64,000 nt of DNA from Jeotgalibacillus marinus (GCF_040801915.1 NZ_JBFMIA010000010.1:1-64000), one strand, 5' to 3'. Numbered from the stretch's first letter, positions 41,112 to 49,966 are shown. Notes: generated from the letters alone by a model not told the origin. Translations and numbers: made by a program.

Positions 41112-43334
41112 ATGAGAGGAATATCATTGTTTATTCAAGAAATGAAAGCGATGATTACGAATAAAAAAATAATTATTCCAGTTATTGCAATACTATTTAT
41201 TCCAATTCTTTATAGTGGGACGTTTTTATGGGCATTTTGGGATCCATATGAACAAATGGATCGCCTACCTGTAGCTGTTGTTAATGAAGATCAAGGGGTC
41301 GTCTATAATGATGAAGAATTGCATGTTGGTAATGATTTAGTCGATCAATTAGAAGATAATGAAGGCTTCGCGTGGGATTTTGTCGACAAGAGTGTAGGTG
41401 AAAAAGGGTTAGAAAACCGGGAGTATTACATGATGATTGAAATACCGGCTGATTTTTCAGAACGGGCAACAACACTGTTAGAAGATGAACCTACGAAACT
41501 AGAACTTAATTATATACCCAATGAAAGTTACAACTTCTTGGCTGGACAAATCGGAGAAAAAGCAATAGAAAGCATTAAAGAAGAGGTTGCTCATGAACTA
41601 ACAGCAACATTTGCAGAAACTCTATTTGACAATGTAGATGAACTAGCAGATGGGTTAACGGAAGCGAGCGATGGCGCAAGTAAAATTGATGATGGTGTGC
41701 TTGAGCTTAATGATGGAGCAGTAACTTTGCAAGATAACATGGAAATTCTTGCGAACAACTCCATTGCCTTTAAAGAAGGGTTGGAAGCGTCAAATAGTGG
41801 TTCAAAAGAAATACAATCTGGAATGACTGCTTTACATGACGGATTTAGTGAAATGAAGGCAGGACAAGAAGAATTGTTAGCTGGAGCGACCGAGGCTCAA
41901 GCAGGTACAAAAGAAATATCAGGTGGTTTGCAAAAGTCACTTGAAGGGGTTCAAACAGCCCAAGACTCGATCCCTCAATTAACTGAAGGATCATTAAAGT
42001 TAAGTGCAGGGGCACAGCAACTAGCAGAGTCGACAGAAGAGTGGAAGCAAGGTGCAGACCAAACCGAAGCAGGGGCGTCAGAGTTAGCAGCGGGAATTGA
42101 GCAGCTAAATCAAGAACTTCAACCGATACTAGGTTCGTTACCTGAACCACAAAGAAAACAACTGGAAGCGTCATTGACAAGTCTAGTAGAAGGCGGTAAG
42201 CAAGTTAATGGAGGCGTAGAGCAATTAACTGACGCTGCTGTTGAGATAAATGACGGTGCAGCATCGCTTTCAACAGAAATGAACAATCTTCATGAAGGCC
42301 AGCTAGCTTTACAAAGTGGAATGGACGAGTTAGAAGAAGGTCAAAAGCAACTAGTCGAAGGGGCTACTGAACTTTCAGGAGGTCAAGATAAACTTGTTGA
42401 TGGTCTTCAATTATTCGGTGATAAAATTACTGAAGCGCAAGTTGGTTCGAATGAGTTATTAGAAGGAAGTAATCAATTATCAACAGGGATTGGCGAATTA
42501 GCGTCTGGATCAGTGGATCTTGAGGACGGCGCTAATCAACTAGCTGATGGATCGATAAAACTTGTTAATGGGTTTGTCGATCTATCAGATGGAACAAATG
42601 AACTGGCAACGAAGTTAACTGATGCTGCAACAGAGACATCAGATATAACTGGCAACGACGATGTGTATGACATGTTCGCAGATCCTGTAACAGTTGAATC
42701 TAAGAAGGAAAATGAAGTGCCAAACTATGGAACAGGAATGGCGCCTTATCTTTTATCATTAGGATTGTTTGTGGGAGCGACGATATTATCAATTATCTAC
42801 CCTTTACATGATCCGGCTAGGGAACCAAAAAATGCGTTTAGTTGGTTTTTTAGCAAATTCGGTGTATTACTAGGTATCGGTGTCATTCAAGCGATTGTAG
42901 CTGACGTAGTGTTATTAACTGGATTAGGACTTGAAGTACAAAGTGTACCATTATTTATCCTATTTAGTATTCTTACTAGTATTACGTTTATCACAATGAT
43001 TCAGTTTTTAGTGACAAGCTTTAATAACATAGGACGATTCATTGCGATTATTATATTAATAATGCAGTTGGCAACGAGCGCAGGAACGTTCCCGTTAGAG
43101 ATGATTCCAGATGCTTTACAACCATTGCATGCATTCGTACCGATGTCGTATACAGTGTCAGGATTTAAGGCTGTTATATCGAGTGGTGATTTTGGATTCA
43201 TGTGGGAAAATGCAACAACGCTACTTATTTTCATTGCCGTTTTTTCAATAGGTACGTTGCTGTATTTTGCAACACAATTTAAGCGTAAATACGCCGGGAA
43301 AGCTGTAGGTCAAGAAAAATCGTTAGAAGCATAA
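41112..43334 (+). CDS. yhgE: YhgE/Pip membrane protein
   Basis: 740 residues. One N-terminal membrane helix (IIIPVIAILFIPILYSGTFL) with the family motif WAFWDPYEQMDRLPVAVVNE just after. A long extracellular region follows with many repeats of the type 'LxDGxxxLxxG' (SDGASKIDDGVLELNDGAVT, EGSNQLSTGIGELASGSVDL), predicted coiled coil. Five or six C-terminal helices resemble ABC-2-type permeases (MAPYLLSLGLFVGATILSII onward). Relatives include the lactococcal phage-infection protein Pip and type VII-linked proteins. Its TetR neighbour and operators suggest stress- or compound-induced expression. Confidence 0.9.
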   Translation: MRGISLFIQEMKAMITNKKIIIPVIAILFIPILYSGTFLWAFWDPYEQMDRLPVAVVNEDQGVVYNDEELHVGNDLVDQLEDNEGFAWDFVDKSVGEKGLENREYYMMIEIPADFSERATTLLEDEPTKLELNYIPNESYNFLAGQIGEKAIESIKEEVAHELTATFAETLFDNVDELADGLTEASDGASKIDDGVLELNDGAVTLQDNMEILANNSIAFKEGLEASNSGSKEIQSGMTALHDGFSEMKAGQEELLAGATEAQAGTKEISGGLQKSLEGVQTAQDSIPQLTEGSLKLSAGAQQLAESTEEWKQGADQTEAGASELAAGIEQLNQELQPILGSLPEPQRKQLEASLTSLVEGGKQVNGGVEQLTDAAVEINDGAASLSTEMNNLHEGQLALQSGMDELEEGQKQLVEGATELSGGQDKLVDGLQLFGDKITEAQVGSNELLEGSNQLSTGIGELASGSVDLEDGANQLADGSIKLVNGFVDLSDGTNELATKLTDAATETSDITGNDDVYDMFADPVTVESKKENEVPNYGTGMAPYLLSLGLFVGATILSIIYPLHDPAREPKNAFSWFFSKFGVLLGIGVIQAIVADVVLLTGLGLEVQSVPLFILFSILTSITFITMIQFLVTSFNNIGRFIAIIILIMQLATSAGTFPLEMIPDALQPLHAFVPMSYTVSGFKAVISSGDFGFMWENATTLLIFIAVFSIGTLLYFATQFKRKYAGKAVGQEKSLEA

Positions 43335-43336
43335 TG

Positions 43337-43374
43337 AAAAAGCCTGCTGATGAAAAAATCAGCAGGCTTTTTTC
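43337..43374. terminator. Terminator after yhgE, possibly bidirectional
   Basis: AAAAAGCCTGCTGAT / ATCAGCAGGCTTTTTT, perfect 15-bp stem with a 6-base loop; A and T runs on both sides would serve the convergent minus-strand gene ending at 43409 as well. Confidence 0.9.
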
Positions 43375-43408
43375 TGTGAAGGCTATGTTATACGTTATTA
43401 AAGTTGGT

Positions 43409-43987
43409 TTAACTAGAAATCGGTTCTTTTTTAGCTTCTATTAATCCGTCCACTTTTTTCTTGTAATCTACATATAGTAATATATTCATCAACAAAAGGG
43501 AGAGGACCATGGCCAATGGAATCATCCACAATTTCTCGCCAGGTAGGGTAAGCGAGAGGACGAATATCAAAACAGAAATTATCGGAGAAAGAATATAATA
43601 GACTTTCGTATGATAGAGCCATCCATAGAGAAAAAAGTGAGCCACCGTAATCAACGCAAATACCGTTACGGCCTCAGATGGAACTTTAACTAAAATTAAA
43701 AATAGTATAGGAAAATAAATGAACTGTGCAACATTTAGGTACAATCCTAACTCACTCAACGGATGATTTTTATTTTTCCAATCGACATTGAACATTTTTG
43801 ACACAACGATGCCCAAAGGAAAGGTTAACCCCGTGGAACAAAGCATAAAAAAGTTTTTTTGGGCGATGTCGATGGATTGAAAAAAAATAACGGTGATGAG
43901 TATCCAAACAAGTGTACCCGCTAGTAAAAAAGTAATCCCATTTTTAACTTCGATCGACAAATCCTTTCTCATTTCAACTAAATTCAT
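43409..43987 (-). CDS. Six-helix membrane protein (DUF7010-like)
   Basis: 192 residues with about six hydrophobic helices (ITFLLAGTLVWILITVIFF, LCSTGLTFPLGIVVSKMF, FIYFPILFLILVKV, VFALITVAHFFLYGWLY, YILSPIISVLIFVLSL, LAMVLSLLLMNILLYV) and short charged ends. The motif PLGIVVSKMF...NPLSELGLYLN-like (here NHPLSELGLYLN) recalls unnamed Bacillus membrane proteins I associate with DUF7010. The family name should be checked. GGGGGAAAG precedes the ATG. Confidence 0.55.
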   Translation of the reverse strand: MNLVEMRKDLSIEVKNGITFLLAGTLVWILITVIFFQSIDIAQKNFFMLCSTGLTFPLGIVVSKMFNVDWKNKNHPLSELGLYLNVAQFIYFPILFLILVKVPSEAVTVFALITVAHFFLYGWLYHTKVYYILSPIISVLIFVLSLTLPGEKLWMIPLAMVLSLLLMNILLYVDYKKKVDGLIEAKKEPISS

Positions 43988-44041
43988 CTTCTTTCCCCCT
44001 AAGAACAGCTAACTATCTATCCTAAGATTCTGTTGCATGAA

Positions 44042-44476
44042 TCAATTTTTATTATCTAATTGTATTTGAGGGTTTTCTTTTAGCAATTGACGAATAAATT
44101 CTATTTTGTTTTTCGGAGATATCGTAGTAAGATCATCCTTTTTATAGTAAATGTGTAGCCTATCCACAGATAAAGCAGGGGATATGAAAGGATATTTGGT
44201 GCTCCGTATTTTACTGATTTCACTTACATTGATTGTTTGAAAAATGGGGCCATATTGCATCTTAAGTTGTGAATGTTCAAGTTTATAACCAGTTCCAAAC
44301 CAAATCCAAGCCAGACATATAGCCGTAGCAATGATTAGAATTGTTTCAGTGAGTGTGGGATTAAAGGTGATAACTCCGATTGGTTCCATAGACAAGATAA
44401 GAGGTGAGATAAACACTAATATAAATGCTGAACAAATGATCGTCATGCATAAACCTTTCTTTGATGGGAAGAACAT
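44042..44476 (-). CDS. Membrane protein with bacterial PH-like domain
   Basis: 144 residues: two membrane helices (MTIICSAFILVFISPLILSM, ILIIATAICLAWIWFGTGY), then a small beta domain (YKLEHSQLKMQYGPIFQTIN, VSEISKIRSTKYPFISPALS, LHIYYKKDDLTTISPKNK). This order is typical of YyaB/YdbS-like bPH proteins. GAAAGGAGAAAG lies upstream. Function unknown; such proteins are often linked to envelope stress. Confidence 0.65.
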   Translation of the reverse strand: MFFPSKKGLCMTIICSAFILVFISPLILSMEPIGVITFNPTLTETILIIATAICLAWIWFGTGYKLEHSQLKMQYGPIFQTINVSEISKIRSTKYPFISPALSVDRLHIYYKKDDLTTISPKNKIEFIRQLLKENPQIQLDNKN

Positions 44477-44555
44477 AAGACTTTCTCCTTTCTATATCAT
44501 TTTTTAGTTAATCCCTGTGTTAATAACAAAGTGAAACTAGCCCGTTAGTTAAGAA

Positions 44556-45017
44556 TTATCGTTCTTTATAAACGAATTCTCTGTATTTTGTAAAATTTTT
44601 CTTTTTGTAAAAGTCCTTTGCAACACTGTTCTCAAACCAATAATCTAGTTCTATTAAATCGATTCCCCTATTGTTAGCCAGTTCATCTATATATTCCATT
44701 AGAGTAGAACCGTACCCCTTATTCCTTTTTGTTTCCACTATACTTATCTGGTGTACATAAACAGACTTATATCCTTTTTTAAACGCATTTTCTGGATATT
44801 CTCTTATTTCTAGCCAGGCATAACCAAGAGCTTCTTCGTTATCTTCTAAAAGAAGGAAAATAAAATTGTCATTATTAAACAAACTTTTGAAAGCTTCCTT
44901 CACATTCTCATAGTTATATTCCTTAAAGTACTTGGGGTATAAATTTGAATGTAAATCGTGTACATGTTTATTTAATTTAGCGATCAATTCAACATTCGTG
45001 GTTGGACTAATTTTCAT
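44556..45017 (-). CDS. GNAT family acetyltransferase
   Basis: 153 residues with a complete GNAT fold: ISPTTNVELIAKLNKHVHDL, substrate strand LGYAWLEIREYP, and VYVHQISIVETKRNKGYGST with the R-N-K-G-Y-G acetyl-CoA loop; the end ELDYWFENSVAKDFYKKKNF is typical. GGGGGATTTATT precedes the ATG. Acceptor unknown. Confidence 0.88.
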   Translation of the reverse strand: MKISPTTNVELIAKLNKHVHDLHSNLYPKYFKEYNYENVKEAFKSLFNNDNFIFLLLEDNEEALGYAWLEIREYPENAFKKGYKSVYVHQISIVETKRNKGYGSTLMEYIDELANNRGIDLIELDYWFENSVAKDFYKKKNFTKYREFVYKER

Positions 45018-45053
45018 AATAAATCCCCCGTCTATCTGAGGCTAATTCCCCCA

Positions 45054-45626
45054 TTAATTGAAAAAAGAATAGGTCGTACAATTCCAATGTTTTGAACTTG
45101 TTTTTTTCTTTCCTTTCCAACCCATTTTTTGCAGTTCTTTGGCTAACAATAGATTAAAAAAACCATGTCCAACTAAGACGACTGAATGATGCTCTTTGGC
45201 ATACTCAACTAATTGTTGCGCGGCTTTTTTAGCCCGCTGTTTTGCTTTACTCAAAGGCTCACACTGACTTGAATATCCGCTAAACCATAAGCATCTAAAA
45301 ATAACTGCCCAAATAGTCGGAGGTAATTTTATTCCCCATAATTTTGTTAAAGGAACAGGTAGCTCTGTTTCACGAAATAAAGGAACAGGAGTCGCTGTGA
45401 AATTATTTGGATGTAATAACTTTGCTGACTCAACAGACCTTTTTAAGTCACTTGTAATAACCATTGTCGCTGACGTTATTTTTTCACGCGTTTCTGGGGG
45501 ATAGGAGGATTCCTCAAAAACCCCATTATCATCATACGTTTCAATCCAATCCTTAAAGTGCTCACAGGTTATTCGATTATTTTCTGTACACCTCGATTTG
45601 CCATGTCTAATCAATGAAATTTCCAT
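45054..45626 (-). CDS. Histidine phosphatase family protein
   Basis: 190 residues. The phosphate pocket begins ISLIRHGKSRCTENNRIT with the catalytic His; VITSDLKRSVESAKLL follows, and the second His is in VVLVGHGFFNLLLAKELQ. An insertion around LTKLWGIKLPPTIWAVIFRC distinguishes it from phosphoglycerate mutase. AGGAGACTT fits ATG 45626. Substrate unknown; related enzymes hydrolyse small phosphate esters. Confidence 0.85.
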   Translation of the reverse strand: MEISLIRHGKSRCTENNRITCEHFKDWIETYDDNGVFEESSYPPETREKITSATMVITSDLKRSVESAKLLHPNNFTATPVPLFRETELPVPLTKLWGIKLPPTIWAVIFRCLWFSGYSSQCEPLSKAKQRAKKAAQQLVEYAKEHHSVVLVGHGFFNLLLAKELQKMGWKGKKKTSSKHWNCTTYSFFN

Positions 45627-45740
45627 CATAAGTCTCCTGCGATAGTAGTTTATATCGATTCCTTTCATTGTTTTATTCTACAAATAATATGGAAAATCCT
45701 TCTTTAATTAACCGGTTTTCTCTACATCTTGGATTTATTA

Positions 45741-45995
45741 TAAGATCTGTGAAGGTTTCGATAACGCCACCAAATCAACGAAAAAAACCCGATAACAAAC
45801 TTCTCCATCCAAACAATAATAACTTCAAATAAATGATTTGCGTCCATTTCATCTGAGGTAGGACATTTGGCTGAAGCGCGGACAAGTGCTGTGCAGACTC
45901 CGATAATGATACCGCATCCGCGGATATCGACCACACATACTTCGATAAACACTCCGCACCCTCGGATATCCGCCGGACATACTCCTATAACGATT
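45741..45995 (-). repeat. Dispersed 42-bp-unit repeat, copy C
   Basis: Carries the same parts as copies B1/B2: linker ATAACAAACTTCTCCATCC at 45791, leader with GAAGCGCGGACAAGTG, and three degenerate units containing CCGCGGATATCG and CTTCGATAAACACTCCGC. More diverged than B1 or B2. Open frames here are repeat by-products. Confidence 0.85.
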
Positions 45996-46127
45996 GGTTA
46001 AATTCTTGAAGATATAAAGACCTATAACTTAACTTCTGATTAATAATAGGACGGGGGTAATTACACTGCCCTTTCCTTCTATATCTCGAATCGACATTTT
46101 TTTGCGCAATAATATAAAAAACATCTA

Positions 46128-46223
46128 ATAAAACTTGAAATTGTGTCAATTCGAGTATGTTATTAAAATATCTTATAAATAAAACTTGAAATTGTGTCAA
46201 TTCGAGTATATTATTAAAATATC
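46128..46223 (+). promoter_or_regulatory. Tandemly duplicated promoter block (51-bp period)
   Basis: Two near-identical 45-bp segments 51 bp apart. Each holds TTGAAA, a 17-bp spacer TTGTGTCAATTCGAGTA and a -10 (TGTTAT at 46158-46163; TATTAT at 46209-46214). The spacer is close to palindromic around GAAATTG-TG-TCAATTC, which may be a regulator site. A related block with the same geometry lies before the intact peptide gene at 51.9 kb. Confidence 0.7.
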
Positions 46224-46261
46224 AAATAAGGATGAGTATGAACAATAAGGAAAGGAGGTGT

Positions 46262-46382
46262 ATGAATAATAAGAAGATTTTGTAGTAAAAAGGTTCATAG
46301 TTGCAGGGGTTAGTGTTTATATCACGTTGTGAGCAAGAATACACCCTTCGATACCACGTATCCTTTTGACTATTACTTTTGA
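46262..46382 (+). pseudogene. Broken second copy of the hydrophobic-peptide precursor
   Basis: ATG 46262 follows a very strong site (GGAAAGGAGGTG) and reads MNNKKIL before a stop. A shifted frame gives FIVAGVSVYI, like a signal core. The end, TPFDTTYPFDYYF to TGA 46380-46382, parallels the C-terminus of the intact precursor (TPSDTTYTYDEVKEAFDY), and the DNA CGATACCACGTAT is identical in both. The hydrophobic mature part has been deleted. Same promoter block upstream. Confidence 0.6.
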
Positions 46383-46417
46383 AGTTTTTCGTCAAAACCA
46401 AAAAAAGGAGAGAAAAA

Positions 46418-47422
46418 ATGAGAAAATCAAAGAGTTTACTTGTTAGCTTTTTATCGATCGTAGTATTGTCATTTACCGTAAACAGTGCTAGTGCAGAAGA
46501 AAAAGTAGTAGGGGACTTAGAAATTTCCTCAAATGATTTCTATGTTGAAGATGATGGAAAAATTAATAACATTATTAATAAATCATCACTTCCATTATTA
46601 GAGGAGATAATACCTAATGATGCTTATTATACTGGAATCCCTAGTAACACTAAAAATTTTGCTACAAGACAAATATCAGATCCGTTTGATTATGTAGGAT
46701 TAGATTTTTATTACAATCAACCCATGACATATGGGGAATTATATCGTGATAATAAAGAGGCTGAACTATTTATTCTCCCACTTTATAATGGTACAACAGG
46801 TTACGAAGAGAAGATACTTCAAAACGATGAAATGGCTCTCTATAGTTTACTTTTTAGTGATGTCATTATAAAGAAAAGTGGATCGGATGGTGCACCTTTT
46901 GAATTTGGAGAGTTGATGGCAGGAGTTCGTTATCATCCAAGTAGTACCATTGCTCAAGATACAAAAGTTCAACTTGGAGAATATTGGGAATTAGTGAACG
47001 ACAAATCTTTATCGAGTTCCAACGGTTCGAGAATTTCTGAATCGTACTCTATAAGTTCTGGCTTTAGTCTAACAGAGGCATATGAATTGAGTCACACACT
47101 GGGGTTAACCCAATACGAAACAAATTGGATGACAATCCTTCTCACTTTAAATGAATCGTTAGGAGAAAAGTTTAGTAACTCACAAACTATTACAGAAACC
47201 GAGACAGTTACTACTACATTCAATTTTGGCAATGTAGATCCTAATGGAATTCCTTATATAGGGGGAATATACCAATTGTTAAGTGAGTTTACAGTAATAC
47301 CTGGTACAAATATGCAAGAACATATTAATAACCTAACTCCTTATTGGGATGCTAGACCATCAACCGTTGTTATTTATTCTAATAATCATTATAGACAGTT
47401 ACAAGCAGATTTTTATGAATAG
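46418..47422 (+). CDS. Secreted putative beta-pore-forming protein
   Basis: 334 residues. ATG 46418 follows GGAGAG; signal peptide at 1-27 (LLVSFLSIVVLSFTVNSASA). No family assigned with certainty. The middle and C-terminal parts are rich in alternating Ser/Thr and hydrophobic residues (SRISESYSISSGFSLTEAYE, NSQTITETETVTTTFNFGN), the pattern of the membrane-inserting hairpin in aerolysin/ETX-MTX2 type toxins. No cysteines are apparent. It lies downstream of the duplicated promoter and the broken peptide gene, within an IS-rich island. A toxin role is inference. Confidence 0.5.
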   Translation: MRKSKSLLVSFLSIVVLSFTVNSASAEEKVVGDLEISSNDFYVEDDGKINNIINKSSLPLLEEIIPNDAYYTGIPSNTKNFATRQISDPFDYVGLDFYYNQPMTYGELYRDNKEAELFILPLYNGTTGYEEKILQNDEMALYSLLFSDVIIKKSGSDGAPFEFGELMAGVRYHPSSTIAQDTKVQLGEYWELVNDKSLSSSNGSRISESYSISSGFSLTEAYELSHTLGLTQYETNWMTILLTLNESLGEKFSNSQTITETETVTTTFNFGNVDPNGIPYIGGIYQLLSEFTVIPGTNMQEHINNLTPYWDARPSTVVIYSNNHYRQLQADFYE

Positions 47423-47789
47423 CTCAATTTTGATTCTGGTGCATAACTTTTCGTAGAGTTGATCGTATTACTCAAATGGACGTTTGACCACCTAAAAAAA
47501 AAGTCACTGAAACCCTGCCCTTCCAGTCTTTTTATCAATTGAAAGAGAGATCCTCTTCGGTGATTCTTATACCTGGTTAATCAACAGATGTGATTTTTAA
47601 ATCATACCTTTATTCTAAAAAGGGAATGATCAGTGTGTAAAATCAACATTTGTTCAGCTGGAAGTGATGAATATAGTGAAAAAAGGAGAGCTTCGCCACA
47701 GGTAGAGCATGCCCAAAATGGGAAATTGATAATAAAATTAATAGTAAAAATCAAAACAAAAAAGCATAAATAATGAAGGAGGGAAAAAT
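47423..47789. other. Intergenic region with IS6-like end trace
   Basis: About 365 bases. ATTCTGGTGCATAA near 47435 resembles the IS6-type terminal repeat seen intact at 27889 and 48858, suggesting an old element edge. A short C-rich stretch followed by AGTCTTTTT lies near 47505-47525. Otherwise no readable gene. GAAGGAGGG precedes ATG 47790. Confidence 0.4.
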
Positions 47790-48848
47790 ATGAAAAAACG
47801 GTTGATCTTATTCACTGGTATCTTGTTAACAACGATTTTAATGATAAGTAGCTTTGTTCCTAATGGGGGATTTGCAGCTAGCGCTGGATCAAATGTTAAT
47901 AATATTGATCTTACAGAAGTTGATAATATAATTTCTAATTATGATACAGGAGAAGATACTTCTGTAGGAATTTCCAATTACTATGATACAGGAGAGACCC
48001 CTTCTGTAACCACGCTTGACAATGGGAAGGTAGTAGAGGTTCATAATGGCAGTGGAAATCTTTATTACCGAGTAGGTGAATACGAAGATGGTGAAATTAA
48101 TTGGGGGCCAAGTATTAAATATGATACAGGAGAGATGCCTTTTGTAACCACGCTTGACAATGGAGATGTACTAGAGCTTCATGGAGGTAAAAATAATAAT
48201 AATCTTTATTACCATATAGGTGAATACGAAGATGGTGAAATTAATTGGGGGCCAAGTATTAAATATGATACAGGAGAAAGACCAATTGCAATCGTCCTTG
48301 ACAATGGGGAGATACTAGAGCTTCATAGAAGTTCAAAAGATAATAAGATGTATTACAATTTTTATAAATACGAAGATGAAAGAATTAATAGGTATAGTGG
48401 TGAGCAATATGATAAAGGAAAGCACCAATCTGTAACCGTCCTTGACAATGGGGATCTACTAGAGGTTCATAGAGGTAGTAAAGATAATAATAATCTTTAT
48501 TACCAGATAGGTAAAATCAAAGATGGTAAAATTAACTGGAGCGCAAATACTATATATGGTACAGGAGAGTACCCTAAGGTAACCGTCCTTGACGATGGGG
48601 ATATATTAGAGGTTCATGGTAGTGGAGGGAGTAGTACGGATGTTCATTACCGTTTAGGTGAATATGACGATATGGGGGAGATTACTTGGGGTCCGAGTAC
48701 TAGTTATGATTCAGGAACTCAGCCCTCTGTAACCTTCCTTGACAATGGGCTTCTACTAGAAGTTCATAAAGGTCGAGGTAATAAGGATCTTTCTTATAGA
48801 TTAGGTTTTTACACAGATAGTAGCCTATTTTGGGCTCCAAGAAAATAA
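47790..48848 (+). CDS. Secreted beta-propeller-type repeat protein
   Basis: 352 residues. Signal peptide 1-30 (LILFTGILLTTILMISSFVP ... GFAAS). From residue ~65 there are six repeats of ~47-50 residues of the form YDTGExPSVTxLDNGxxLEV, HxGxxNxxLYYRxGEYxDGE, INWGPS, plus a partial one before them. Repeats 2 and 3 share long identical DNA tracts, so duplication is recent. Similar repeats occur in sugar-binding propellers of the PLL-like type. Likely a secreted lectin or adhesin; ligand unknown. It lies between toxin-like genes. Confidence 0.65.
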   Translation: MKKRLILFTGILLTTILMISSFVPNGGFAASAGSNVNNIDLTEVDNIISNYDTGEDTSVGISNYYDTGETPSVTTLDNGKVVEVHNGSGNLYYRVGEYEDGEINWGPSIKYDTGEMPFVTTLDNGDVLELHGGKNNNNLYYHIGEYEDGEINWGPSIKYDTGERPIAIVLDNGEILELHRSSKDNKMYYNFYKYEDERINRYSGEQYDKGKHQSVTVLDNGDLLEVHRGSKDNNNLYYQIGKIKDGKINWSANTIYGTGEYPKVTVLDDGDILEVHGSGGSSTDVHYRLGEYDDMGEITWGPSTSYDSGTQPSVTFLDNGLLLEVHKGRGNKDLSYRLGFYTDSSLFWAPRK

Positions 48849-48857
48849 AGAGAACCC

Positions 48858-49266
48858 GGTTCTGGTGTACAAAGGTTATTGCAAGTAATCTATGGAAAAT
48901 AAAGATTTGCTCAAATGGAGGGATGAGGTCTATCTATCACCCATACCACTATTATGCGATGGGTGCATCAATATGGACTTGAATTAGAGGAAAGAGTGCG
49001 ACGTATTCTTAAAATAACCAATGCTTCTTAGAAAGTCTATCAAACGTATGTGAAAGTAAAAGGAGCATGAATGCATTTATATTATACAGGGATTCAGAGG
49101 AAAAGACGATTGATTTTTATTTAAATGAATCGAGAGACAAAGAAGCAGCCAAGGTTTTCATGAAAAAATACTTGGTTGCTTTTCATAAACCTCATGTAAT
49201 CACGGTAGACAAGAACCTGACCTATCCTCTAGCCATTCAAGAAGCAGAAGGAACGAACTATAACGA
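48858..49266 (+). mobile_element. IS6 family element remnant R2 (transposase N-terminal and middle part)
   Basis: Left end GGTTCTGGTGTACAAAGG at 48858. The decayed transposase reads ITHTTIMRWVHQYGLELEER, VRRILKITNAS, a stop, VYQTYVKVKG, then in another frame TIDFYLNESRDKEAAKVFMK and PHVITVDKNLTYPLAIQEAE. The remainder is replaced by the SdpA-like gene, whose frame is open through the end of this fragment. Confidence 0.8.
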
Positions 49267-49276
49267 GGTGATAGAA

Positions 49277-49939
49277 ATGTGGAAAAAAGTTGTCGGGGGT
49301 TTTTTATGCCTTTTATTTGTCATTCACTTTTCAGTAACAGCCGTTCATAACACTCATGCGAATCCATTGCAAGTGAAGTATAATAAACAACTATCTTTTT
49401 ATATTGATCCTTTGTTCACTCAAAATTGGAGGTTATTCGCTCCTACACCAATGACATCAAATAATTATTTTTATGTAAAAGCTAAATTAGATAATGGTAA
49501 TGAAAGTAGAACAACCGATTGGATTGATTTGGTGCAATATATGTACGAAAAAAATAATGACAATCGTTTCACACCTTATAATAAACTAATACGAATTCCT
49601 AGAGGGGCTTATGCTTTAATAGGAGAAAAAGATGAAACAGTAAGAAAAATATTGAATAAAGTAAATGAAGGTGAGTTAGATGAGGAAGAGTATGAACATT
49701 TAATTGAAAATGAACGTGATAAACTTACTGAAGAAAAAGCGATCGACTTATTAAATAAATTTGCTGAAGCTCATCTGATTAGTTTTTTTCCTGAAAATGA
49801 AATCGTAGAGTTTAAAGTTCTTCTTGTCGAATCAGAGCCAGTACCTTTCTCGAAAAATGGAACTGAAAATTTCGAGAATGCAGAAAAATATAGAGAGTTT
49901 GATTGGACAAAACCTCAAGGTATTATTCCTTTATTTTAG
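49277..49939 (+). CDS. SdpA/DUF5819-like protein of a putative peptide-toxin operon
   Basis: 220 residues. The open frame extends to 49067, but the first 70 codons are IS6 transposase; ATG 49277 has GAGGTGA 5 bases upstream and starts a natural N-terminal membrane helix (KKVVGGFLCLLFVIHFSVTA). The motif SFYIDPLFTQNWRLFAPTPM is the DUF5819/SdpA hallmark, followed by NNYFYVKAKLDNGNESRTTD. A charged helical insert (LNKVNEGELDEEEYEHLIEN) follows. Nine bases separate it from the HTTM gene. In B. subtilis SdpA is required with SdpB to mature the SdpC toxin; a similar role is inferred. Confidence 0.72.
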   Translation: MWKKVVGGFLCLLFVIHFSVTAVHNTHANPLQVKYNKQLSFYIDPLFTQNWRLFAPTPMTSNNYFYVKAKLDNGNESRTTDWIDLVQYMYEKNNDNRFTPYNKLIRIPRGAYALIGEKDETVRKILNKVNEGELDEEEYEHLIENERDKLTEEKAIDLLNKFAEAHLISFFPENEIVEFKVLLVESEPVPFSKNGTENFENAEKYREFDWTKPQGIIPLF

Positions 49940-49966
49940 TTAGGAAAGGTGGGGGAATTCATATTT

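Noticed and set aside
45722..45952. Minus-strand frame in repeat copy C
   Set aside because: Same repeat effect as in copies B1/B2, with no start signal.
45985..46200. Minus-strand 71-codon frame
   Set aside because: Antisense to the duplicated promoter block; the repeated TQFQVL peptide simply reflects the 51-bp duplication.
49067..49276. N-terminal 70 codons of the SdpA-like frame
   Set aside because: They encode IS6 transposase sequence (TIDFYLNESRDKEAAK, VITVDKNL) that happens to be in frame; the real start is 49277.
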